From contig NC_010003.1 of NCBI RefSeq assembly GCF_000018605.1, forward strand, positions 844,501-908,500: 64,000 nt of DNA, in the 5' to 3' direction. The stretch comes from Petrotoga mobilis SJ95. GTDB taxonomy: Bacteria; Thermotogota; Thermotogae; Petrotogales; Petrotogaceae. Position numbers and translations under genes: made by a program. Of the stretch, positions 35,559-45,624 are shown piece by piece (position 1 is the stretch's first letter; the number at the start of each line of letters is the position of its first letter). Under the pieces are notes generated by a model. That model saw only the letters and a program-made list of their open reading frames with translations, searched no databases and had not been told where the DNA came from.

Positions 35559-37481
35559 TTAAAAAGTTAAGTCCAAATTTCTGTTCTTTATTTCATTTTT
35601 AATCTCCTCAATGAAACGTTCTTTTGAAACATTTTCTATGGTATCGCCCTTTCGAGTTCTTATATTTATAGTATCTGAGTTCATTTCTTTTTCTCCAAAA
35701 ACTATCATATATGGCACTTTTTTCATCTGTTCATTTCTTATCTTATATCCCACGGTAGCATCAGAATCATTTACATAAACTCTAATACCTTCTTGTTCTA
35801 AAATACGAGAAAATTTTTTGGCTTCTTCGTTGAATTTTTCAGAAACGGGAAGGATCGATACTTGAACAGGAGAAAGCCAAGTTGGAAACTCCCCAGCAAA
35901 GTTTTCTATTAAAATACCAAAGAATCTTTCTAAAGACCCAAATATTGCTCTATGAATCATAACCGGCCTTTTTTGTGCATCGTTTTCATCTGCGTATACC
36001 ATATCAAACCTTTCGGGCATCTGAAAATCAAGCTGAATCGTGGTACATTGCCATTTTCTTCCAAGCGAATCTGTAACGTTAAAGTCTATTTTGGGACCAT
36101 AGAAAGCCCCTTCTCCTTCGTCTATTCTATACTCCATATTGCTCTTTTCTAATGCCTTTTTCAAAGCATCGGTAGCCCTTTCCCAACTTTCAATATCTCC
36201 CATATGATCTTCGGGCATCGTACTTAAGATAGCTTCGTATTTGAAACCAAAAGTTGAAAATATTTCGTTTGTTAGTTGTATAACTTTTATTATTTCTTCC
36301 TCCATTTGTGACGGCATGCAGAATATATGAGCGTCATCTTGAGTGAAAGCTCTAACTCTAAAAAGACCGTGTAAAACCCCGCTTCTTTCGTAGCGATGCA
36401 CTTTACCAAATTCAAACATTCTTATTGGTAAGTCTCTGTAACTGACGAAGTTGTTTTTATATATCAGTATATGCCCTGGGCAATTCATCGGTTTAACGGC
36501 CATAGGCATATCTTCTTTCTCCGTGAAAAACATGTTCTCTTTGTAATGATCCCAATGTCCAGATTGATGCCATAATTTGATATTCATGATTTGAGGCGTT
36601 TCTACCTCTACGTATCCATATTTTTTATGAACTTGCCGGGAGTAAGCCATCAATTCATTTAAAACTATCTTACCATTTGGTAGGAAAAAAGGCATACCGG
36701 GAGCCATTTCAGATTGTAACATGAATAAATTCAATTTTGGACCTAATTTTCTGTGGTCTCTTCTTTTCGCCTCTTCAATCATGTTTAAGTAATCATCAAG
36801 TTGTTCCTTTTTGGGAAAGGCAGTGCCATATATTCTTTGGAGCATCTTGTTCTTTTCGTCTCCTCGCCAATAAGCGCCGGATACGGAAAGAAGTTTAAAG
36901 TATTTAACATATCCAGTAGAAGGAAGATGAGGACCTCTACACAAATCATAAAAATCCCCTTGAAAATAAACTGAAATAGTGTCTTCTTCTAGTTCCTCAA
37001 TTAATTCCAGTTTGTAAGGTTGATCCTTGAATAATTCAATAGCCTCTTTTTTATTTACTTCTTTTCTAATAATTTTTATATCTTCTTTTATAATTTTTTT
37101 CATTTCCTCTTCTATCTTTGAAAAATCTTCTTCTGAAAGGTTGTGCCCTTCAATATCAAAATCGTAATAAAAACCGTTTTCAATAACCGGCCCTATAGCT
37201 AATTTGACTCTATCCTCTCCGAAAATCCGTGCCACCGCCTGGGCCATAATATGAGCCATCGTATGTCTGTATATTTTTGGAGCTATTTCATCATCCAAAG
37301 TTATTAACTTAATAGTTGAATCCTGCATTATGGGGGTATTCAAATCTTTTAATTCGCCGTTAATTTCAGCTGCTATAGCATTTCTGTATAGCCCTTCGGA
37401 TATACCTTTAGCAATTTCTGCAGGGGTAATTCCATCTTTAAATTCTTGAACAGAATTATCTGGATAAGTTATTTTAACCAT
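35559..37481 (-). CDS. thrS: Threonyl-tRNA synthetase ThrS
   Basis: Class II aminoacyl-tRNA synthetase of 640 residues with the full bacterial domain set: TGS domain ([13 protein letters not shown]..., 1-62), editing domain with [16 protein letters not shown] (~73-88) and [10 protein letters not shown] (~181-190), catalytic core with [18 protein letters not shown] and [15 protein letters not shown] (motif 2), [13 protein letters not shown] (motif 3), and the anticodon-binding domain from ~540. SD AGAGGTG precedes ATG 37481. prfA lies 27 nt upstream and is probably co-transcribed. I see no clear T-box-like leader. Confidence 0.97.
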   Translation of the reverse strand: MVKITYPDNSVQEFKDGITPAEIAKGISEGLYRNAIAAEINGELKDLNTPIMQDSTIKLITLDDEIAPKIYRHTMAHIMAQAVARIFGEDRVKLAIGPVIENGFYYDFDIEGHNLSEEDFSKIEEEMKKIIKEDIKIIRKEVNKKEAIELFKDQPYKLELIEELEEDTISVYFQGDFYDLCRGPHLPSTGYVKYFKLLSVSGAYWRGDEKNKMLQRIYGTAFPKKEQLDDYLNMIEEAKRRDHRKLGPKLNLFMLQSEMAPGMPFFLPNGKIVLNELMAYSRQVHKKYGYVEVETPQIMNIKLWHQSGHWDHYKENMFFTEKEDMPMAVKPMNCPGHILIYKNNFVSYRDLPIRMFEFGKVHRYERSGVLHGLFRVRAFTQDDAHIFCMPSQMEEEIIKVIQLTNEIFSTFGFKYEAILSTMPEDHMGDIESWERATDALKKALEKSNMEYRIDEGEGAFYGPKIDFNVTDSLGRKWQCTTIQLDFQMPERFDMVYADENDAQKRPVMIHRAIFGSLERFFGILIENFAGEFPTWLSPVQVSILPVSEKFNEEAKKFSRILEQEGIRVYVNDSDATVGYKIRNEQMKKVPYMIVFGEKEMNSDTINIRTRKGDTIENVSKERFIEEIKNEIKNRNLDLTF

Positions 37482-37508
37482 TAGATCACCTCTAACAATA
37501 AGTTAATT

Positions 37509-38579
37509 TTAAATTGTTAAACTTTCAAGTTTTTCTTTAAGATCTTTTTCTAGGAGCTTATCTATTATTTCATCTAAATCTCCATCAAGTATTTCGTTTA
37601 TTCTATGAGTGGTATATTGAATTCTATGATCTGTAACCCTGTTTTGTGGGAAATTGTATGTTCTTATTTTTTCGCTTCGCTGTGCAGTACCTATTTGTGA
37701 TTTTCTCTCTTGTGTAAGCTGAGATTGCTGCTCTTCTAACTTTATCTCAAAAAGTTTTGCCCTTAGTATATTTAAAGCTTTTTCTTTATTTTGATGTTGG
37801 GATCTTTCATTTTGACAAGTCACAACGATCCCAGTTGGTAGATGGGTTATTCTAACGGCAGAATCCGTTTTGTTAACGTACTGACCACCTGCACCACTTG
37901 CTCTATAGGTATCTATTCTAAGATCATTCTCATTTATTTGAACGTCTATATCCGTTGCTTCAGGTAACACCGCAACGGTAGCAGTGGAAGTGTGTATCCT
38001 TCCGGAAGATTCTGTTTGAGGTACCCTTTGTACCCGATGCACCCCACTTTCGTATTTCAATCTTCTGTAAGCCCCTTGACCTTTTATTTTTAATATGGCG
38101 GTTTTAATTCCACCAAGTTCGTTTTCGTTTAGATCAAGGAGTTCATATTTCCAATTTTTTCTTTCAGCATACCGTAGATACATTCTCATTAACTCTGAAG
38201 CGAAAAGGCTCGCTTCATCACCTCCAGTACCTGCTCTTATCTCCATAATGATATTCCTCTCATCATACTCATCTTGAGAAACTAAACCTTCTATAATTTT
38301 TTTTCTTGTTTCTTCTTCCTTTTTCTCTAACTCTTGGAGCATTGACTGATATTCTTCTTCAGAGACATCCTTGTTTTCATACATTTCTCTTAACGCTTTT
38401 ATGTCTTCTAAATCCTGTTCGTAACTCTCAAACAGTGTATTTAATTCTGATAGTTTGGAATGCTCCTGTCCTAATTTTTTTAAATTTTCAATATCGTTAG
38501 TAATATACGGATCACTTAGTTGTTTCTCTAGTTCTTTAATTTTTTTCTTTACTTCTCCTTTAAAATCTAATATATTCAA
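37509..38579 (-). CDS. prfA: Peptide chain release factor 1
   Basis: Recognises UAA/UAG and triggers peptide release. 356 residues. The GGQ loop is [21 protein letters not shown]; the stop-codon tripeptide PxT is PQT in [18 protein letters not shown], which identifies RF1 rather than RF2. TTG 38579 lies 8 nt after AAAAGG and gives [12 protein letters not shown]; an in-frame GTG at 38588 overlaps the SD. The following hemK-type methyltransferase gene often found with prfA is absent; thrS follows instead. Confidence 0.95.
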   Translation of the reverse strand: MNILDFKGEVKKKIKELEKQLSDPYITNDIENLKKLGQEHSKLSELNTLFESYEQDLEDIKALREMYENKDVSEEEYQSMLQELEKKEEETRKKIIEGLVSQDEYDERNIIMEIRAGTGGDEASLFASELMRMYLRYAERKNWKYELLDLNENELGGIKTAILKIKGQGAYRRLKYESGVHRVQRVPQTESSGRIHTSTATVAVLPEATDIDVQINENDLRIDTYRASGAGGQYVNKTDSAVRITHLPTGIVVTCQNERSQHQNKEKALNILRAKLFEIKLEEQQSQLTQERKSQIGTAQRSEKIRTYNFPQNRVTDHRIQYTTHRINEILDGDLDEIIDKLLEKDLKEKLESLTI

Positions 38580-38644
38580 TTTTCTCACCTTTTCTATTAT
38601 GTCTACCTTTTTGCTTTATTTGTTTTAGGGTTACTTAGACCACT

Positions 38645-40648
38645 TTATATCTTAAAACTTTCAACCAATCCTTTTAACTCTGTGGCTAATTCACTCAACT
38701 CTTTCGCTTCTTCGTTTATTCCTGCAGCTTGGTTTACTTGTTCGTCTATTACACTTCTTGATCTTTCTAGTTGTTCACTTATTTCTGTTACCGCTTTCGC
38801 TACCCTGTCCATCGCTGTGCTCATTTCTTGCGCACTTGCACTTTGTTCCTCTGCACTTGCCGTCATGTTTTCTATCCCTTGGTCCATCCTTTCTATCCTT
38901 TCTTTTATCCGGTTGAAACTTTTCTGTACATTCTCCATCTTTTCGTTTATTTCTCCTATCGTTCCTACTACCTTGTTCGTCGATTCGTTTACTTTGTTCG
39001 TTCCTTGCGTTATGTTGGTTAGTATTTCTGATATTTCATCCGTTGCATTCCTTGATTCTTCGGCTAACTTCCTTATCTCATCCGCTACAACTGCAAATCC
39101 TCTTCCCGCTTCCCCTGCCCTTGCTGCTTCTATCGCTGCGTTCAGTGCCAAAAGGTTCGTTTGTTCCGTTATCGAGTTTATCGTTTCTACTATACTTTGT
39201 ACGTTCTTGGCATTGTTTGCGAGTGTTTCTACTTCTTTTTGACTTTCTTTTGTCCTTTCTACCGCTTCTTTCACAGCTTGACTTATACTTTCTATCGTTT
39301 TGCTTCCTTCTTCTGCAGCTTTACTTGTTTCATCTGCTTCTTCACTTAGCCTTTGTGCGTCTTGGGATACTCCTTGTGCCGCCCTTGCTACTTCGTCTAC
39401 CCCTGAGGTTACTTCTTCTACGTTTCCTGCTGTTTCTTCTGCATTTGTTTGTATCTTGTCCATTTGGTTTTTGAGTTCTTCTGAGCTCTTTCTACTTTCT
39501 TGTGATGATTGCGTTAGACTTTCTGATGCATTTTCTACTTTGTTTGATGCTTGCATTATTGAGCCCATAGATCTTCTTAGTTCTTTACTCATTTCTGATA
39601 GAGCGTTTGCCATCTGCCCTATCTCGTCTTTACTTTTACTTTCAAAGTTTACCGTTAGGTCTCCTTCTTTGAATTGGTTTATCTTGTTTTTGAACTCTAA
39701 CAGTGGTTTTGTTATACTTCTTATTAGATAGATAACCATTATTATCGATACTACAAAGGCGACTACAGTTAAGATGGCTGTCAACATTATTGCCCTGTTG
39801 TTTTCTTCTATGAGAGATGGACCTAATGTGTCTTGTTGAACCTTTAATTCATTTCTTTGTTCATCTAATAGATTCAATATCTCTACCCTTGCTAGTTCCA
39901 TCTGCCCAATTATGGGCTCTTGGGATTCTATAGCTGCGACTATTTGATTGAAGGAGTTTCTGAACTGTTCAGCCATATCTTTCATCTCGTTGAACATTTC
40001 AGTTAATTCATCTGAGGTTAGACCATATTGCATAATCAAAAGTTGAGAATCCAATTCATTAAAAGCGTTTAAAACATTGTTTTTATCACCAAGAGATTTG
40101 GATGAAAAATACATGGAAGATAAATGATCTATATTATCCAATATATTAAGTGAACTATCAGCATAAAAGACAAGGGTTGAAACGTTATTTTCTTGGGCTA
40201 AGGTTTTAAAATCGGTAATACTTTGACGTAATTCATTGGATATATCTTTAAAATCCTGCCTTACGAGTCTATTTTTTTCTTCGTTCAATTGAACAATTTG
40301 ATTAAAGTTGTTTTCATATTCCTCTATCATTACGAGTACATTTTGTAGATGTGTATCGATGATTTCACCTGTAAAGAAACTTTGAACTTTGTTAATATTC
40401 TGAGTAATAATTTCTTTTGTTTGTTCATCATAACTAATCACATAGTCTTTGAAGGCTAAAACAGCTCCAAAAAAGTTATTTTCCATTTCAGAGATATGAT
40501 TCGTTTCCTCAGATAGCTCCCTATAACTATTCAAACCATTGTTGGAACTTACCAAAGAATAAATATTGAAAAATATCGCTGCCCCAAATAAAACAAAAAT
40601 TACAACTATAATTACAATTATCCTTCCTCTTATGCTTTTGAACGACAT
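38645..40648 (-). CDS. Methyl-accepting chemotaxis protein
   Basis: 667-residue transmembrane chemoreceptor. TM1 (~8-30), a periplasmic helical-bundle sensor domain (~31-290), TM2 ([23 protein letters not shown], ~288-310), HAMP (to ~365) and a long signalling coiled coil whose hairpin tip is [36 protein letters not shown]. Glutamine/glutamate pairs near [17 protein letters not shown] mark methylation sites for CheR. No C-terminal NWETF-like tether. Ligand unknown. SD AAAGGGGG precedes the ATG. Transcribed alone. Confidence 0.96.
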   Translation of the reverse strand: MSFKSIRGRIIVIIVVIFVLFGAAIFFNIYSLVSSNNGLNSYRELSEETNHISEMENNFFGAVLAFKDYVISYDEQTKEIITQNINKVQSFFTGEIIDTHLQNVLVMIEEYENNFNQIVQLNEEKNRLVRQDFKDISNELRQSITDFKTLAQENNVSTLVFYADSSLNILDNIDHLSSMYFSSKSLGDKNNVLNAFNELDSQLLIMQYGLTSDELTEMFNEMKDMAEQFRNSFNQIVAAIESQEPIIGQMELARVEILNLLDEQRNELKVQQDTLGPSLIEENNRAIMLTAILTVVAFVVSIIMVIYLIRSITKPLLEFKNKINQFKEGDLTVNFESKSKDEIGQMANALSEMSKELRRSMGSIMQASNKVENASESLTQSSQESRKSSEELKNQMDKIQTNAEETAGNVEEVTSGVDEVARAAQGVSQDAQRLSEEADETSKAAEEGSKTIESISQAVKEAVERTKESQKEVETLANNAKNVQSIVETINSITEQTNLLALNAAIEAARAGEAGRGFAVVADEIRKLAEESRNATDEISEILTNITQGTNKVNESTNKVVGTIGEINEKMENVQKSFNRIKERIERMDQGIENMTASAEEQSASAQEMSTAMDRVAKAVTEISEQLERSRSVIDEQVNQAAGINEEAKELSELATELKGLVESFKI

Positions 40649-40838
40649 AGAAATTTCCCCCTTTATTTTTAATTATCTTGAGAATAATTATAATACAAAA
40701 CAGTAAACAAAAGCAACTAAAAAGTTGCTAGAAATATTTATTTTTTTTTAATATGTTCGAATGTGAAAACGAAAAATTAAAGATAATATATGGTATAATG
40801 GTATATAGTATAATTAAAGAAGAAGAAGGGGGCAGATT

Positions 40839-41807
40839 ATGCAATATAACAATCTTGGTAAGGCAGGTATAAAAGTAAGTGAAATTTCATTCGGATCTTG
40901 GCTAACTTTTGGAAACCAACTAGATACAGAAGGAGTTAAATCATGTTTGCGTACCGCTTATGAAAACGGCGTTAACTTTTTTGACAACGCAGAAGCCTAC
41001 GCTAACGGGCTTTCTGAATCTCTAATGGGAATGGCGCTAAAAGAGTATAGAAGAGAAGACCTTGTAATTTCTACAAAAATATTTTGGGGTGGAAAAGGCC
41101 CAAATGATAGAGGGGTATCAAGGAAGCATCTTTTAGAAGGAACTTGGAACTCTCTAAAAAGGTTACAAGTTGATTATGTTGACCTTATATTTTGCCATAG
41201 ACCAGATCCTACAACCCCCATTGAAGAAACGGTATTCGCAATGGATTATATAATAAGAAACGGTTTAGCTCTTTATTGGGGAACTTCTGAATGGAGTGCG
41301 GAGCAATTGGAAGAAGCTTATCTAGTAGCTGATAAAAGAAATCTTATTCCGCCCACAATGGAACAACCTCAATACAACATGTTAGTTAGAACCAAAGTTG
41401 AAAAAGAATTTAAACCTCTTTATGAAAAATATGGATTAGGGTTAACCACATGGAGTCCGTTGGCCAGTGGGGTATTAACCGGAAAATACAACGATGGAAT
41501 CCCCCAAGACAGCAGACTTGCAAAATTTAAAAACTTACGAGAAGAGTTTGAAAAAGGTGGAGTTTTGTCGCAAGAAAATATTGAAAAGGTCAGAAAATTA
41601 ACAAAAATAGCTAACGATTTAGGCGCAACAATGGCTCAACTTGCTCTTGCCTGGATATTGAAAAACCCTAACGTTAGTACCGTAATAACAGGTGCAAGTA
41701 GGCCAGAGCAGGTAAAAGAAAATGTAAAAGCTTCCCAGATAAAAGAAAAACTTACAGACAGTGTAATGGAAGAAATCGAAAAAATTCTAAACAACAAGCC
41801 CCAATAA
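40839..41807 (+). CDS. Aldo/keto reductase (Kvβ/YghZ-type)
   Basis: NADPH-dependent aldehyde/ketone reductase of 322 residues. The catalytic tetrad is visible: Asp in [11 protein letters not shown], Tyr in the same loop, Lys in [11 protein letters not shown] and His in [10 protein letters not shown]. The C-terminal cofactor site [20 protein letters not shown] is typical. The [19 protein letters not shown] segment groups it with the potassium-channel β-subunit/YghZ branch that detoxifies methylglyoxal-like aldehydes. SD AAGGGGG. TATAAT-like boxes occur twice upstream (40794 and 40809), without clear -35 partners. Confidence 0.95.
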   Translation: MQYNNLGKAGIKVSEISFGSWLTFGNQLDTEGVKSCLRTAYENGVNFFDNAEAYANGLSESLMGMALKEYRREDLVISTKIFWGGKGPNDRGVSRKHLLEGTWNSLKRLQVDYVDLIFCHRPDPTTPIEETVFAMDYIIRNGLALYWGTSEWSAEQLEEAYLVADKRNLIPPTMEQPQYNMLVRTKVEKEFKPLYEKYGLGLTTWSPLASGVLTGKYNDGIPQDSRLAKFKNLREEFEKGGVLSQENIEKVRKLTKIANDLGATMAQLALAWILKNPNVSTVITGASRPEQVKENVKASQIKEKLTDSVMEEIEKILNNKPQ

Positions 41808-41815
41808 AAATGATT

Positions 41816-41846
41816 AAAATCCCACCGAATTGGTGGGATTTTTTTA
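41816..41846 (+). terminator. Terminator after the aldo/keto reductase gene
   Basis: AAAATCCCACC - GAATT - GGTGGGATTTTTTT: 10-bp stem with a 7-nt T-run, 9 nt after the stop. Confidence 0.92.
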
Positions 41847-41993
41847 ATTCCTTTAGCTTGAAAGCTCCTCACAACTTTGATTATGCAAAGCCGCAAACAT
41901 TAAAAATAGTTATATTTAAGACAATGCAACTCTTTTGTGTACTTCTTCAAAGTCCCTTCTTTTTTTCTTTGAACAACATCTTTTTCGAAAATT

Positions 41994-43349
41994 CTAAATA
42001 TGTATAGCCAATCCTTCCACGCTTTCTTCGGCACCAAGGATACTTTCCGTTAAGGTTGGATGAGGATGTATACTATCCGTAAGTTGCTCTACAATCATCC
42101 CATACTTAACAGCCAAAACTCCTTCCATAATCATATCCGTAGCGTTTGGAGAGACAATAGTTACACCTAATACTTTTTTAGTCTCTTTATCCGCGATTAT
42201 CTTTACAAAACCATCTCTTTCTTCCATAGTTCTCGCTCTTCCGTTAGCAGATACAGGAAATTTTGAAATGATAACTTTTTCAGGATCAATTTCTTCTTCT
42301 TTTAACCCAACAGTTGCTATTTCTGGGTTAGAGAAAATGATGTTTGGCACAGCACTGTAATCCATTTCTTTAGATTCTCCTGCAATATTATGTGCGGCTA
42401 CTATACCTTCGTTCATAGCCACATGAGCCAACATAATATGGGCCCTTATATCTCCTATTGCATATACATTTTCAACGTTTGTTCTCATTTTGGAATCTGT
42501 TTTAACACCTTTTTCTATCTCTACACCTAAATTTTTAACATCTTGCGTTATAACAGGTCTTCTTCCCACAGCAAGTAATATCTTTGAGCTCTTTATCTCT
42601 TTTGTTTCACCGTTGAAATCAATTTTTGATACGTATGCATCTTCATCCTTTTGAATATCTACAACCTTATGTTTTTCAAAGACTTCCACGCCTTTTTTAA
42701 CCAAAGATTTTTTTGCCTCTTCTGCAACATCTTTATCATCATTGGGGAGTATATGTTCAAGTAGTTCAACCACATAAACTTTTTTACCTAAACTTGAAAA
42801 AAATGTAGCAAATTCTACCCCGATTACCCCTCCACCAACTATCAAAATCGATTCAGGCATATGTTCCATCTTAAACACATCGTCACTTGTCCAAATTCCT
42901 TGAATTTTATCAAAGGGGGGAAACATTACTGGTTCAGAACCGTGAGCTAAAATAATGTTTTGCGTTTCTATACTTTTATCGCCAACTTTAATATGATTTT
43001 TATCAATTATTTCAGCGACACCTTGTATTAAATCGATATGATTTTTCTTTAATAGATACTCTACACCTTTTTTGGATTGTAGAACAATTTTTTTCATATG
43101 GCTCATTATTTCGCTTATTTCATATGTTACTTCACCCACTTTTATGCCTAATTTGTTCGATTTTTTTAAAATCTCTTCGTAAAGATGTGAAGAGGTCAAC
43201 ATTGCTTTTGTGGGGATACAACCTTTGTTGGTACAAGTTCCACCAAGATTTTCTTTCTCAATAACAGCAACCTTTTTCCCTAATTGCGATAACCTTATTG
43301 CCGCAACATAACCGCCTGGACCTGATCCAATAACAACAACATCGTACAT
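41994..43349 (-). CDS. lpdA: Dihydrolipoamide dehydrogenase (E3)
   Basis: FAD/NAD pyridine nucleotide disulfide oxidoreductase, the E3 component of 2-oxoacid dehydrogenase or glycine cleavage complexes. 451 residues. FAD site VVVIGSGPGGYVAAIRLSQLG, redox disulfide GGTCTNKGC, NAD site ILIVGGGVIGVEFATFFSSLG, and the C-terminal catalytic HPHPTLTESI. ATG 43349 follows AAGGGGGG; a longer frame to 43439 only translates the repeat-containing leader. No E1/E2 genes are adjacent. It lies downstream of the AhpD-like gene, a pair that can form a peroxide-reducing system in some bacteria (DlaT/AhpD), but that is inference here. Confidence 0.94.
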   Translation of the reverse strand: MYDVVVIGSGPGGYVAAIRLSQLGKKVAVIEKENLGGTCTNKGCIPTKAMLTSSHLYEEILKKSNKLGIKVGEVTYEISEIMSHMKKIVLQSKKGVEYLLKKNHIDLIQGVAEIIDKNHIKVGDKSIETQNIILAHGSEPVMFPPFDKIQGIWTSDDVFKMEHMPESILIVGGGVIGVEFATFFSSLGKKVYVVELLEHILPNDDKDVAEEAKKSLVKKGVEVFEKHKVVDIQKDEDAYVSKIDFNGETKEIKSSKILLAVGRRPVITQDVKNLGVEIEKGVKTDSKMRTNVENVYAIGDIRAHIMLAHVAMNEGIVAAHNIAGESKEMDYSAVPNIIFSNPEIATVGLKEEEIDPEKVIISKFPVSANGRARTMEERDGFVKIIADKETKKVLGVTIVSPNATDMIMEGVLAVKYGMIVEQLTDSIHPHPTLTESILGAEESVEGLAIHI

Positions 43350-43371
43350 TTGAGGTTCCCCCCTTTTAATT

Positions 43372-43442
43372 TCATTGTTTATTGCCTTTAGAATCTCTAA
43401 AACATTATATATAGCGTCCTTCCCCCGCTCCCCACCCAAAAG
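43372..43442. repeat. Dispersed repeat element in the lpdA leader
   Basis: GCCTTTAGAATCTCTAAAAC, then TAGCGTCCTTCCCCCGCTCC and CCACCCAAAAGG; parallels 33565-33630 and 62868-62897. It lies 20-90 nt upstream of the lpdA start. Confidence 0.6.
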
Positions 43443-43483
43443 GATAAAAATATTTTTATCTTTTATTACATAACTGCCCTTTT

Positions 43484-43589
43484 AAGGAATAAATCTGCGG
43501 TATCTTAGAACCTTAAGCCCAGCTGAAAGGATAATGAAAATTTATTCCTTTGTCCAACAGTCCATCTAATTTCATCTTTCAATATTATA
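43484..43589 (-). promoter_or_regulatory. lpdA promoter and structured leader
   Basis: An extended -10 box TGTTATAAT lies on the minus strand with its TATAAT at 43584-43589, just beyond the terminator of the upstream gene. The leader then has a perfect 11-bp stem AAGGAATAAAT / ATTTATTCCTT (43540-43550 with 43484-43494) enclosing 45 nt. It does not match any riboswitch class I know. No T-run follows the stem. Confidence 0.45.
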
Positions 43590-43591
43590 AC

Positions 43592-43617
43592 AAAAAAGGG
43601 GAGATTTTCTCCCCTTT
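43592..43617 (-). terminator. Terminator after the AhpD-like gene
   Basis: Minus strand AAAGGGGAGA - AAA - TCTCCCCTTT followed by TTTG; 10-bp perfect stem, 15 nt after the stop. Confidence 0.88.
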
Positions 43618-43631
43618 GACATAATTCACTA

Positions 43632-43970
43632 TTATTTTAGGTCTTTTAACGCTTCCAAAACCAAACCTGCGTGCATTAAAGCTGGACCTCCACCCATTAA
43701 CACTGCAACCCACGCAGCTTCCAAAATTTCCTCTTCTGTGGCACCTGCTTCTAACGCAAATTTCACATGACACGCGATGCACCATTCACAATTTCTTGCT
43801 ATAGAAAGTGCAACAGCTATTAGCTCTTTAGTTTTTTTATCAAGCACGGCTCCTTCTTCTTTTTCGATTGCCTCCATCATGTTTTGGAAACTCTTCATTT
43901 GCTCTGGGTTTGTCTTAGAAAACTCCTTCATCCAGTCCATTGCTTTTTGAAAACTATCTTTCATACTCAC
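43632..43970 (-). CDS. Carboxymuconolactone decarboxylase/AhpD-family protein
   Basis: 112-residue small α-helical protein with the AhpD-type redox motif CEWCIACHVKFALEAGATEEEI: CxxC plus His, the arrangement that supports alkylhydroperoxidase or disulfide reductase activity rather than decarboxylation. GTG 43970 follows AAGGGGTG with good spacing; an ATG two codons later and a longer frame to 44087 are alternatives, the latter giving a non-conserved extension with no SD. Its promoter is overlapped by a palindrome (44090-44107). Confidence 0.88.
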   Translation of the reverse strand: MSMKDSFQKAMDWMKEFSKTNPEQMKSFQNMMEAIEKEEGAVLDKKTKELIAVALSIARNCEWCIACHVKFALEAGATEEEILEAAWVAVLMGGGPALMHAGLVLEALKDLK

Positions 43971-44075
43971 CGAAATCACCCCTTTTATAATTTTTGTTAT
44001 ATATTTCACAATTTTTTCAAAAAAGAATTTCAAATCCTCATATTTCAACAGTCTTTTTTCACCATTATCAAAATT

Positions 44076-44107
44076 ATTATAACTCAAATTTGTTAAAATT
44101 TTAACAA
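44076..44107 (-). promoter_or_regulatory. Promoter of the AhpD-like gene with perfect 18-bp palindrome
   Basis: Minus strand TATAAT at 44076-44081. The palindrome TTGTTAAAATTTTAACAA (44090-44107) covers the expected -35 position, as an operator would. Confidence 0.5.
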
Positions 44108-44167
44108 GCTAATGTTTCGTTTAAATCAAATTATTATTCAAATACTCTTTACTAAAAAAAAGAAAAA

Positions 44168-44190
44168 AAGGACCCTTTTATAGGATCCTT
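44168..44190 (-). terminator. Terminator after tRNA-Gln
   Basis: Minus strand AAGGATCC - TATAAAA - GGGTCCTT followed by a long T-rich run; one G-U pair. Directly downstream of the tRNA 3' end. Confidence 0.8.
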
Positions 44191-44199
44191 ATATTGTAT

Positions 44200-44273
44200 T
44201 GGCTGGGGGAGGAGGATTCGAACCTCCACTGACGGAGTCAGAGTCCGCTGTCCTGCCGTTAGACGATCCCCCA
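44200..44273 (-). tRNA. tRNA-Gln (CUG)
   Basis: 74 nt including encoded CCA. Acceptor TGGGGGA pairs with TCCCCCA, anticodon loop CTCTGAC gives CUG, T-arm GGAGGTTCGAATCCTCC. Start with U1 and discriminator G73 is typical of tRNA-Gln. Confidence 0.96.
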
Positions 44274-44285
44274 ATCAGCAAAATT

Positions 44286-44314
44286 ATTATATCACAATTT
44301 TTTTTGGTTGACAA
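44286..44314 (-). promoter_or_regulatory. tRNA-Gln promoter
   Basis: Minus strand TTGTCA, exactly 17 bp, TATAAT; the start point falls ~6 nt before the tRNA. The same bases read on the plus strand as TTGACA (44308-44313), a possible -35 for the YqeH-type gene, so two divergent promoters may share this site. Confidence 0.75.
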
Positions 44315-44494
44315 GTAAATTTGAAACTCTAAAAAAAGAGGTCGATTGGGGACAAAACCCTTAGCCCAAATATCTAGAAATTTCTAAGTATTCGGTTTTT
44401 TTAACATAGGTTCAAATGTTAGAAACTATTTTGTGGGAAAATAACTGCGGATTTTGTTCCTTTCAAAAATTTTTTAATGGAGACAATAATTATT

Positions 44495-45592
44495 ATGAAA
44501 TGTGAAGGCTGCGGTATAGGAATACAAACAGAAGACCAAGAAAAACCAGGATATATCCCTGAGAATGTTCTCAAAGAAAAAATAAAAAATAACGAATCTG
44601 TAGTTTGCCAAAGATGCTTTAAATTAAAGCATTATAATTATTTATTACCTATAACAATAAATTCCGATTTTTCCGGTGAGCTTGACAAGGTTTTAAAAGA
44701 TTTTGAAACGGTTTTGTGGGTGGTAGATGTAATAGATTTCGAAGGCACATTCAGAAAAGAGATTGCCGAAAAAATAAAAGGGAAGAATATTTTTTTAATC
44801 GTCAATAAAATAGATCTTTTACCGAAAAGCACACCCTACGAAAAATTAAAAAATTGGTTGCTCTTGAGAATCAAAGAGATGGGTATAAATATCCGGGATG
44901 ATCATGTGAGAATGGTCAGCGTTAAAACAGGTATGGGAATAGAAAAAACAAAACAATTGCTTTTGCAAAAAGAGAAAGAAAAGGCATTGGTATTAGGGGT
45001 AACCAATGTAGGTAAATCATCTTTTTTAAACAGACTAGTGGAAGCAGAAATAACTGTAAGTGCATATTCTGGAACTACTTTGAAGGTATTAAAAGCAAAC
45101 GTACCTAACACAGATTTGCAATTATTCGATACCCCTGGCATTTTCACACAAGACAGGTTGTGCGATTTTTTTGATATTTATACTCAAGTTAAGATGATTC
45201 CTTCTAAAAAAATTAAAATTAAAACTTTCACGGTGAATGAAAAAAATGTTCTTTTTATCAGCGGATTGTTCTGGTTGAAAGTTTTAAAGAACGGTGTTAA
45301 CAATTTACCACCTATAATCACTGTTTTTCTTCCAGAAGAGATATCTGCTCATAGAGCAAAAGAAGAAAGAGTTAATGATTTACTTCACAATAGAGAGGTT
45401 TTATTCCCTCCTTACGATAATAATTTTGATTTTGATCAAATAGAGTTTGAAAGAGAAAATGTAAAAATTGATAAGGGAAATGATATAGCCCTTCCTGGAG
45501 CGGGATGGCTTTCTATAAAAAGAGGTCCCTTAATAGCAGAAATATCAAAACCTAAAGGGCTTAAGTATGTGATAAGAAAATCAATGAAATAG
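44495..45592 (+). CDS. YqeH-type circularly permuted GTPase
   Basis: Ribosome-assembly GTPase (30S subunit). 365 residues with an N-terminal treble-clef zinc finger (CEGCGIG...CQRC) and permuted motif order G4 NKID, G5 VSVKTG, G1 GVTNVGKSS, G3 DTPG, then the C-terminal domain seen in YqeH/NOA1. GGAG is 12 nt before ATG 44495, longer than usual; ATG 44477 overlaps the SD, and in-frame ATT codons lie at better distances, so the true start is unsettled. It is followed by a PduL gene. Confidence 0.9.
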   Translation: MKCEGCGIGIQTEDQEKPGYIPENVLKEKIKNNESVVCQRCFKLKHYNYLLPITINSDFSGELDKVLKDFETVLWVVDVIDFEGTFRKEIAEKIKGKNIFLIVNKIDLLPKSTPYEKLKNWLLLRIKEMGINIRDDHVRMVSVKTGMGIEKTKQLLLQKEKEKALVLGVTNVGKSSFLNRLVEAEITVSAYSGTTLKVLKANVPNTDLQLFDTPGIFTQDRLCDFFDIYTQVKMIPSKKIKIKTFTVNEKNVLFISGLFWLKVLKNGVNNLPPIITVFLPEEISAHRAKEERVNDLLHNREVLFPPYDNNFDFDQIEFERENVKIDKGNDIALPGAGWLSIKRGPLIAEISKPKGLKYVIRKSMK

Positions 45593-45624
45593 AAAGATTT
45601 CATAATTTATGGAGGTGTAAAAAC

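Noticed and set aside
39043-39474. Long plus-strand frames (also 38682-39242 and 39300-39731) opposite the chemoreceptor gene
   Set aside because: They are antisense to the regular coiled-coil of the chemoreceptor, are low-complexity (Leu/Ser/Phe/Cys) and have no SD; they are by-products of its codon usage.
43350-43439. 30-residue N-terminal extension of lipoamide dehydrogenase
   Set aside because: Translation of the dispersed repeat (GERGKDAIYNV...); the FAD-binding domain and SD place the start at 43349.
43440-43461. Terminator-like hairpin GATAAAAATATTTTTATC
   Set aside because: Pure A/T palindrome with weak stability and no T-run of useful length in the lpdA direction.
44330-44476. Possible riboswitch before the YqeH-type gene
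   Set aside because: Only short A/T stems (TAGAAATTTCTA) are present and no known aptamer pattern fits.
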